DNA from: an uncultured Collinsella sp.
GTDB lineage: Bacteria; Actinomycetota; Coriobacteriia; Coriobacteriales; Coriobacteriaceae
NCBI GenBank assembly: GCA_902489855.1
Contig: CABUBS010000059.1
Coordinates: forward strand, 1-11,522
Direction of reading: 5' to 3'
Length of the DNA: 11,522 bases
A program made the position numbers and the translations under genes. Below, in pieces: positions 6,399 through 11,522 of this stretch. The stretch's first letter is position 1; each line of letters opens with the position of its first letter. The notes under the pieces are model-generated. The model was not told the DNA's origin. It ran no database searches and worked only from the letters and a program-made list of their open reading frames with translations.

Positions 6399-7769
6399 GT
6401 GGCAGACAAGAAGGAACTGGCCGCTCGTGTCCTCGAGCTCGTGGGCGGCGCCGATAACGTTGTTATGGCAACGCACTGCATTACAAGGCTCAGATTCAAC
6501 CTGAAGGACGATAGCAAGGCAGACCTGGAGGCCCTTAAGACGCTTGACGGCGCCTTGGGCGCGCAGGTTAAAGACGGACAGTGGCAAGTTATCATCGGCG
6601 CCAGCGTGGGGTCGGTATATGACGAATTGGAGCCCATGCTAGGTGACAGGATGGGTGGCGAGGTCTCCGCCGACGCCGAGCAGCCTGAGCTCCAAAAAGG
6701 TTCGGCTCGCGTATTCGATATCATCACCGGCATCTTTTCCGCTATCATTCCCGCACTGGTGGCGGGAGGCATCGTAAAGGGCATCCTGGCTGCTATCGCG
6801 GCTTTTGGAATCGACACGGGTGCCGGCGACTTTGCGATATTCAATATGATTTCGGATATCCCGTTCTACTTCTTGCCGTTTTTGCTGGCAATGTCTACAG
6901 CTGATAAGTTCCGGGTCAACCGTTCGCTTGCGCTTTGTGTTGCCGGATCGCTGATGTACCCGACCATTGTCAACGCTGTCGGTACGGGCGAGACGCCCCT
7001 TGCGCTGTTCGGTTTTGCGGTGCCGATTTTTAGCTACGCCGATTCCGTGTTCCCGGTTATCTTTGGCGTCATTGGCTTGTCTTTTGTATATCGTGCAATC
7101 GACAAAGTCGTGCCGGATCTTTTTAAGCTCGTTGTCGTTCCGGCGCTCTCCCTTGCTATCGTGATTCCCGTCAACCTGTTTGTGCTCGCTCCGATTGGTG
7201 CCTGGTGCGGTCTTGGTCTTGCCAACGGTATCGTCTGGCTATTCTCGACGTTAGGCCCCGTTGCCGGTTTTCTGCTGGGCTTCTTTATGCCGCTTATCGT
7301 GCTCTTCGGCATGCATCAGTCAACGAGCCCTATCCAGATTTCCAATATCGCAACGCTTGGGTATGACTATCTGCTCCCGATCTCTTTCTGCCATAACCTC
7401 GCCGAAAGCGGTGCGTCTTTTGGTGCAGCCCTGCGCATGACCGACGAAAAGCTCAAGTCCGCTGCAATGACGTGCGCCTTCTCAGCATTTATGGGAATTT
7501 CCGAGCCCGCCTTGTTTACCGTTCAGGTTCCTAACAGGACTCCGCTTATCGCTGCGATGATTGCGGATGGCATTGGCGGTGCGCTTACCGTTGTTCTCGG
7601 CGCAAAGTGCTTCGGCTTTGTTATGCCCGGCATTACCTCGTTGCCCGTTTATGCCGATCCAAGCGGCAATCCCATGAACCTGATCATGATTGTCGTCTGC
7701 ATCGCTTTGACTTGGGTTATCTCTGCGGCGCTCTCGTTTGCGCTCTATGGTCGTTTCGACAAAAAGTAA
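6399..7769 (+). CDS. PTS beta-glucoside-type EIIBC permease (no EIIA domain)
   Basis: A GTG start at 6399 is preferred: GGAG at 6387-6390 lies 8 nt upstream and the product begins MADKKELAARVLEL, the usual EIIB start. The in-frame GTG at 6390 has no SD. The result is 456 residues. The EIIB domain (~1-85) has the phospho-Cys in THCITRLRF (C27). A hydrophobic EIIC domain (~105-450) follows, with FGMHQS (M305-H306) and GISEPALF (366-373), typical of the glucose/glucoside class. It imports and phosphorylates a sugar, feeding the upstream GH1 enzyme. BglF-type proteins are often ~620 residues with a C-terminal EIIA. Here the chain ends at YGRFDKK, so EIIA must come from another gene. Stop to terminator stem is 29 nt. 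Confidence 0.92.
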   Translation: MADKKELAARVLELVGGADNVVMATHCITRLRFNLKDDSKADLEALKTLDGALGAQVKDGQWQVIIGASVGSVYDELEPMLGDRMGGEVSADAEQPELQKGSARVFDIITGIFSAIIPALVAGGIVKGILAAIAAFGIDTGAGDFAIFNMISDIPFYFLPFLLAMSTADKFRVNRSLALCVAGSLMYPTIVNAVGTGETPLALFGFAVPIFSYADSVFPVIFGVIGLSFVYRAIDKVVPDLFKLVVVPALSLAIVIPVNLFVLAPIGAWCGLGLANGIVWLFSTLGPVAGFLLGFFMPLIVLFGMHQSTSPIQISNIATLGYDYLLPISFCHNLAESGASFGAALRMTDEKLKSAAMTCAFSAFMGISEPALFTVQVPNRTPLIAAMIADGIGGALTVVLGAKCFGFVMPGITSLPVYADPSGNPMNLIMIVVCIALTWVISAALSFALYGRFDKK

Positions 7770-7798
7770 CGACGTTTTGAGATAGACAATATTAATCG

Positions 7799-7849
7799 GC
7801 CGCTCGCCGGGGAATCGTTCTGCGACGCCCCAGCGAGCGGCATTTTATT
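7799..7849 (+). terminator. Rho-independent terminator of the GH1-PTS operon
   Basis: GCCGCTCGC (7799-7807) pairs with GCGAGCGGC (7833-7841). After one C/A mismatch, GGGG (7809-7812) pairs with CCCC (7828-7831), leaving a 15-nt loop. The tail ATTTTATT supplies the T-tract for the plus strand. On the minus strand the tail is weaker, so it may only partly serve the converging ygiQ gene. Confidence 0.85.
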
Positions 7850-7873
7850 GGTGGGGCGTGTCGTGTCGCCAAC

Positions 7874-7887
7874 GGCGGCATGCCGCC
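7874..7887. repeat. 14-bp perfect palindrome after the ygiQ stop
   Basis: GGCGGCATGCCGCC is a perfect palindrome, 8 nt beyond the ygiQ stop codon. On the minus strand it could form a short hairpin or cruciform at the 3' end of the ygiQ transcript, ahead of the 7799-7841 stem. There is no T-tract beside it. Confidence 0.35.
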
Positions 7888-7895
7888 TCGCCGCG

Positions 7896-10037
7896 CTAGT
7901 TGCGTCTGCCGCCTCCGTTGGCGCCCTGACGCCCCTGTGCCGCGCGATTGCGACCGGCAGTGTTCTGCGCGCGGGACATACCGCCGTGACCCTTGCTGCC
8001 CTTGGGCCCCTTGCCGGCGGCGCCACCGTGGGCCTTGCCGCCCTTCTTGCCGGTGCCATGCCCACCGCCGGCAGACGTCTCGCCCGGGCGTGGCGGCACG
8101 GGGCGAATCAGGCAATGCTTGGTATAGCCGATCAGATCACGACGCCCGGCCTTCTCTAGCGCCTCGCGCACCAGCTTGTAGTTCTCGGGCTTGCGATACT
8201 GGATGAGCGCGCGCTGCATGGCCTTCTCATGCGGGTCGCGCGCCACATAGATCGGCTCCATGGTGCGCGGATCCACGCCGGTGTAGTACATGCAGGTCGA
8301 CATAGTGGACGGTGTGGGGTAGAAGTCCTGCACCTGCTCGGGCATGTAGCCCATGTCGCGCACGGCCTCGGCAAGGTCCACGGCTTCCTTCATCGTCGAT
8401 CCGGGATGGCTCGAGATCAGATACGGCACCACGTACTGCTTGAGTCCGTATTCGCGATTCAAGCGTTCAAATTTACGGCAGAATGCGTCGTAGACAGCTC
8501 GGCTCGGCTTGCCCATCACGGACAGTACCGCGTCGCTCACGTGCTCGGGCGCTACGCGCAGCTGGCCCGAGACATGGTGCTCCAGCAGCTCGCGCAAAAA
8601 CTCGTCCGAGGCGTCGGCCATGGTGTAGTCAAAGCGGATGCCGCTGCGGACGAAGACCTTCTTGACGCCCGGCAGCTGGCGCAGGTCGCGCAGCAACTGC
8701 GTGTAGCCGCTCTCGTCGACCACCATGTTCTTGCACACACTCGGCCACAGGCAGCGCTTGTTCTTGCACACGCCGTGCTTGAGCTGCTTGTCGCAGGCCG
8801 GGCGGCTAAAGTTAGCCGTCGGTCCGCCCACGTCGTTGATGTAGCCCTTAAACTCGGGATCGCGCGTGAGCAGCTCGGCCTCGCGCACGATCGAGTCATG
8901 GCTGCGCATCTGCAGCACGCGGCCCTGGTGGAAGGTGAGGGCGCAAAACGAGCACTCGCCAAAGCAGCCGCGGTTGGAGCTAATGGAAAACTTAATCTCG
9001 GCAAAGGCCGGCACGCCGCCTGCCGCGTCGTAGTCGGGATGCCAGTCGCGTGCGTAGGGGAGCTCGGCTACCTCGTCCATCTCGTCGGTGGTGAGCGTCG
9101 CCGATGGCGGGTTCTGCACCACATAGATGCTGTTGGGGTAGGGCTCTACCAGGCGATGTCCGGTGATGGGGTCCATATTCTGCTGCTGCACGTTAAAGCT
9201 GCGTGCGTAGTTGAGCTTGTCGGCAGCAAGGTCGTCCCAGCTGGGTAGCAGGTCGTAGTCGTAGACCTCGTCGAGCGAGCTCGTGCGGTAGACGGTACCG
9301 TTGATATAGGTGATCTGGTCGACGGGTAGCCCCGCGTCGAGCGCGTCGGCGATCTCGACAATCGCGTGCTCGCCCATGCCGTAGATGAGAATGTCGGCGC
9401 CCGAGTCGAGCAGTACCGAACGCTTAAGCTTGTCCTGCCAGTAGTCGTAGTGGGCCAGGCGGCGCAGGCTTGCCTCGATGCCACCGATAATGATGGGGGC
9501 GTCCTTAAACGTCTGGCGGATGAGGTTGCCGTAGACCGTGACGGCGCGATTGGGACGGCGCCCCTCCTCGCCACCGGGGGTATAGGCGTCAGTGTGGCGG
9601 CGGTGCTTGGTCACCGAATAGTGGTTGACCATGGAGTCCATGTTGCCGGCGCTGACGAGAAAGCCTAGGCGAGGCTCGCCGAGCGCGGTAATGCTGGCGG
9701 GGTCGGTCCAGTCGGGCTGGCAGATGATGCCCACCTTGTAGCCGTGCGCGTCGAGTACGCGGCTGACGATGGCCATGCCAAAGCTGGGATGGTCCACGTA
9801 GGCGTCGCCGCAGATGTAGACAAAGTCGCACTGGTCCCAGCCGCGCGCATCCATGTCGGCGCGGCTGACGGGGAGGAATTTATCGCGGCCCGGGCGCCAG
9901 GGGCGGGCGGGCGTCGCTTGGGAATGCTTGGTGCGGGCGACCGTGGCCTGCTCCTTGCCGCCGCGCTTTTGCTGCTGGCCCTGTTTGCCCTGCTGACTGC
10001 GCTGGTTGTTCTGAGCGTGCTGAGGCTTTTTTGCCAC
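7896..10037 (-). CDS. ygiQ: YgiQ family radical SAM protein
   Basis: The chosen start is the GTG at 10037 with GGGAGGG 3 nt upstream, giving 713 residues; the ATG at 10118 would run through an intergenic palindrome and has no SD. The family core begins at FLPVSRADMDARGWDQCDFV and continues with GDAYVDHPSFGMAIVSRVL, both hallmarks of YgiQ (UPF0313). The radical SAM cluster motif CFGECSFC (C358, C362, C365) should bind a 4Fe-4S cluster and S-adenosylmethionine. The C-terminal half has HPGSTMKEAVDLAEA and PEQVQDFYPTPSTMSTCMYY, as in the family. The reaction is not known. The ends are unusual: ~55 N-terminal residues rich in Q, K and N, and ~65 C-terminal residues rich in G, K, H and R. Both are basic and probably disordered, as in RNA-binding proteins. 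It is a single-gene unit with no partner that explains its job. Confidence 0.93.
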   Translation of the reverse strand: MAKKPQHAQNNQRSQQGKQGQQQKRGGKEQATVARTKHSQATPARPWRPGRDKFLPVSRADMDARGWDQCDFVYICGDAYVDHPSFGMAIVSRVLDAHGYKVGIICQPDWTDPASITALGEPRLGFLVSAGNMDSMVNHYSVTKHRRHTDAYTPGGEEGRRPNRAVTVYGNLIRQTFKDAPIIIGGIEASLRRLAHYDYWQDKLKRSVLLDSGADILIYGMGEHAIVEIADALDAGLPVDQITYINGTVYRTSSLDEVYDYDLLPSWDDLAADKLNYARSFNVQQQNMDPITGHRLVEPYPNSIYVVQNPPSATLTTDEMDEVAELPYARDWHPDYDAAGGVPAFAEIKFSISSNRGCFGECSFCALTFHQGRVLQMRSHDSIVREAELLTRDPEFKGYINDVGGPTANFSRPACDKQLKHGVCKNKRCLWPSVCKNMVVDESGYTQLLRDLRQLPGVKKVFVRSGIRFDYTMADASDEFLRELLEHHVSGQLRVAPEHVSDAVLSVMGKPSRAVYDAFCRKFERLNREYGLKQYVVPYLISSHPGSTMKEAVDLAEAVRDMGYMPEQVQDFYPTPSTMSTCMYYTGVDPRTMEPIYVARDPHEKAMQRALIQYRKPENYKLVREALEKAGRRDLIGYTKHCLIRPVPPRPGETSAGGGHGTGKKGGKAHGGAAGKGPKGSKGHGGMSRAQNTAGRNRAAQGRQGANGGGRRN

Positions 10038-10075
10038 GATCCCTCCCGGTGTCTGTATGCTGCACGTAATTGTAA

Positions 10076-10108
10076 CCAGTCTTTTTGGGACGGGGCTAAA
10101 AAGACTGG
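10076..10108. repeat. Palindromic intergenic element with GGGACGG core
   Basis: CCAGTCTTTTT (10076-10086) and AAAAAGACTGG (10098-10108) are perfect 11-bp arms around the 11-nt asymmetric core GGGACGGGGCT. It lies between the divergent ygiQ and DUF1275 genes, so it is not a gene-end terminator, though its RNA would form a hairpin. The core followed by an A-run resembles the reverse complement of the 2361 and 2758 repeats (GGGGACGGAG then A-run). Confidence 0.7.
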
Positions 10109-10290
10109 GGGAGTACATGGACTAGTGAGTGGGAGCGTCGCCGCGCCCACCGTTTGTTTCCAGACTGTGTATCCCTGCGTCGAAGGAGCCGTCTCGCGCG
10201 CACGCCATGTTGTCAATGGGTTACAGTATGAACGGCGGCTATATTTCCGCCAACGCACGAGAGAGTCGTCAACAAGGAGGATGCACGACG

Positions 10291-11007
10291 ATGCAGCGTG
10301 CCAAACAGATATCGGAGTCTATTGAGCTGGGCATCATCTTGGCGCTCGCCGGTGGCTTTATGGACGTGTATTCGTACATTGGGCGCGACCATGTTTTCGC
10401 CAACGCGCAGACGGGCAACATCTTGCTGGTGGGCGTGAGCATCTCGGAGGGCAACTGGGCGCTGGCGGGGCGCTATTTCTTCCCCGTGGTGTCGTTTGCC
10501 GTGGGCATTATGCTTGCCGACCTGGTGCACGAGCGGTTTGGCAGCGTGATCCACTGGCGTCAGGTGACGGTGTTCTTTGAAGCCGTCATCTTGCTGGGCG
10601 TGAGCTTTATCCCCGGTGGCGGTTACAACCTGCTCGCCAACTGCCTTACCTCGTTTGCCTGCGGCATGCAGGTCGAGAGCTTCCGCAAGATCCACGGTCA
10701 CGGCATCGCTACGACCATGTGCATCGGCAACTTGCGCAACGCGCTGCAAAACGTGGACGATTACATCATCACCCACAGGCGCGGCTTTTTGGAAAACGGC
10801 CTGCTGTACTTTGGCGTGATCTTTACCTTTGTGTTTGGCGCCGTGTTGGGCAACTGGTGTATTGAGCGCATGGGCCTGCACGCCATCGTCGTGGCGAGCT
10901 TGCTGCTGTTTGTCGCGTTTGCCATCATGTTCATCGACCGCGAGCGCGACTTGCGCTTACGCTGGAAGGTTGCGGCCGAGGCTTGGAAAGAGGGCTGCCG
11001 AAAGTAA
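10291..11007 (+). CDS. DUF1275 (YoaK-like) membrane protein
   Basis: The ATG at 10291 has AAGGAGG at 10274-10280, giving 238 residues; the frame extends upstream to 10129, but that segment has no SD and is not family-like. Typical DUF1275 motifs: GGFMDVYSYI (21-30), ANAQTGNILL (37-46) and GMQVESFRKIHG (125-136), followed by TTMCIGNLRN (141-150). About six membrane segments are expected, near 14-31, 62-80, 92-107, 110-125, 170-189 and 197-215, with a charged C-terminal tail. The function of the family is not known; a transport role is often guessed. It is probably monocistronic: ygiQ is divergent 253 nt away and a terminator follows 6 nt after the stop. A small GGCGG/CCGCC hairpin (10234-10251) lies in the leader before the SD. 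Confidence 0.9.
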   Translation: MQRAKQISESIELGIILALAGGFMDVYSYIGRDHVFANAQTGNILLVGVSISEGNWALAGRYFFPVVSFAVGIMLADLVHERFGSVIHWRQVTVFFEAVILLGVSFIPGGGYNLLANCLTSFACGMQVESFRKIHGHGIATTMCIGNLRNALQNVDDYIITHRRGFLENGLLYFGVIFTFVFGAVLGNWCIERMGLHAIVVASLLLFVAFAIMFIDRERDLRLRWKVAAEAWKEGCRK

Positions 11008-11013
11008 CCGAAT

Positions 11014-11049
11014 GCGGCAAAGGGGCTGTCCCTTTGCCGCAATATTTTT
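11014..11049 (+). terminator. Rho-independent terminator after the DUF1275 gene
   Basis: GCGGCAAAGGG (11014-11024) and CCCTTTGCCGC (11030-11040) are perfect 11-bp arms with a 5-nt loop GCTGT. The T-A pair 11013/11041 adds one more. The tail AATATTTTT gives a T-tract. On the minus strand the loop region reads GGGACAGCCCC, loosely like the GGGACGG core of the other palindromes in this window. Confidence 0.85.
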
Positions 11050-11058
11050 CATCGTCTG

Positions 11059-11113
11059 TTGAAACGCTTTAAATAGTTTGACGTTCTCACGCGTTTTTTG
11101 TTTCAAAAGCGTT
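11059..11113. promoter_or_regulatory. Spaced inverted repeat upstream of the FucO-type gene
   Basis: AACGCTTT (11063-11070) and AAAGCGTT (11106-11113) are inverted 8-mers 35 nt apart, and TTGAAAC (11059-11065) is the inverse of GTTTCAA (11100-11106). Two operator half-sites for a dimeric or looping regulator are possible. A -35-like TTGACG lies between them at 11078-11083, but I cannot place a good -10 at the right distance. Confidence 0.35.
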
Positions 11114-11172
11114 AGGATGGGACTCATAGCGTGGGGCGTAATGGATGCCCCGCACACGATGGGAGGCTATCA

Positions 11173-11522
11173 ATGGCTAATCGTTTCGTTCTCAATACCA
11201 TCTCTTATCATGGTTCCGGCGCCATCAAGGAGATCCCCGGCGAGCTCCAGCGTCGCGGCTACAAGAAGATCTTCGTCTGCTCCGACCCCGATCTGGTCAA
11301 GTTTGGCGTTACCGCTAAGGTGACCGACGAGCTCGACGCCGCCGGCATCGCTTGGAGCCTCTACTCCGAGATCAAGCCCAACCCCACGATTCAGAACGTC
11401 AAGGACGGCGTCGAGGCCTTCAAGGCCGCCGAGGCTGACGCTATCGTGACCATCGGTGGCGGCTCCTCCATGGACACCGCCAAGGCCATCGGCATCATCA
11501 TCAACAACCCCGAGTTCGCCGA
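11173..11522 (+). CDS. fucO: FucO-type lactaldehyde reductase, iron-dependent alcohol dehydrogenase (3' partial)
   Basis: The ATG at 11173 has GGGAGG at 11161-11166, 6 nt upstream. The frame is open to the window edge, with 116 residues visible. The start MANRFVLNTISYHGSGAIKE and the later PNPTIQNVKDG, GGGSSMDTAKAIG (95-107) and NNPEFA match FucO-type group III dehydrogenases closely. GGGS is the NAD-binding loop; the iron ligands lie beyond the window. FucO reduces L-lactaldehyde to 1,2-propanediol with NADH at the end of anaerobic fucose or rhamnose breakdown, although related enzymes use other short alcohols or glycerol. It has its own upstream region after a terminator, so it is a separate unit from the DUF1275 gene. 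No fucose pathway gene is in view, so the substrate is inferred from similarity only. Confidence 0.87.
   Translation, partial: MANRFVLNTISYHGSGAIKEIPGELQRRGYKKIFVCSDPDLVKFGVTAKVTDELDAAGIAWSLYSEIKPNPTIQNVKDGVEAFKAAEADAIVTIGGGSSMDTAKAIGIIINNPEFA

Noticed and set aside
8229..9248. Long open frame on the plus strand opposite ygiQ
   Set aside because: It is antisense to a well-supported radical SAM gene, has no domain signature, and is explained by the high-GC codon pattern of ygiQ.
10038..10118. Extended N-terminus of YgiQ from the ATG at 10118
   Set aside because: It would translate through the 10076-10108 palindrome, and the GTG at 10037 has a good SD.
10129..10290. 54 extra N-terminal codons of the DUF1275 gene
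   Set aside because: There is no SD at 10129, the residues are not family-like, and the ATG at 10291 follows AAGGAGG.
1..11522. CRISPR array, tRNA, rRNA, insertion sequence or prophage
   Set aside because: I saw no regularly spaced repeats, cloverleaf, transposase or phage motifs on either strand by eye.

Overview
The window reads as high-GC chromosomal DNA with clear Shine-Dalgarno starts, many GTG starts and tight gene packing. The protein styles (YgiQ radical SAM, DUF1275, FucO-type reductase, PTS EIIBC, NMT1-like binding protein) and the GC-rich codon use suggest a gut actinobacterium of the Coriobacteriia, most likely Collinsella. This is an inference from recognition, not a database result. 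I saw no rRNA, tRNA, CRISPR array, transposase or phage gene.

Layout. (a) 1-2340: the end of an ABC importer operon, with a substrate-binding protein cut by the left edge followed 3 nt later by a single-chain permease-ATPase fusion with an unusually short nucleotide-binding domain. (b) 2341-2839: a small RelB/DinJ-like antitoxin gene with no partner toxin. It has a structured leader and operator-like iterated motifs, and is bracketed by two copies of a 28-31 nt intergenic repeat. (c) 2840-3754: a CPBP/CAAX-type membrane protease, convergent with (d). (d) 3763-7769: a sugar cassette of lower GC, made of a divergent AraC-type regulator, a GH1 6-phospho-beta-glucosidase-type enzyme and a PTS EIIBC permease, closed by a strong terminator. 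(e) 7896-10037, minus strand: a YgiQ-family radical SAM protein with long basic low-complexity tails. (f) 10291-11007: a DUF1275/YoaK-like membrane protein, separated from ygiQ by a palindromic intergenic repeat and followed by a hairpin terminator. (g) 11173 to the right edge: the start of a FucO-type lactaldehyde reductase.

How genes work together. The clearest unit is the beta-glucoside cassette. EIIBC would import and phosphorylate a beta-glucoside, with EIIA supplied from elsewhere. The GH1 enzyme would hydrolyse the 6-phospho-sugar, and the AraC protein, transcribed divergently from a 150-nt shared control region, would sense the sugar and control the operon. The ABC genes form one importer of unknown substrate. 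The remaining genes look like independent units.

The points most worth a second look are the compact ABC fusion, the repeat-bracketed orphan antitoxin with its folded leader, and a group of intergenic palindromes that share a GGGACGG-type core.
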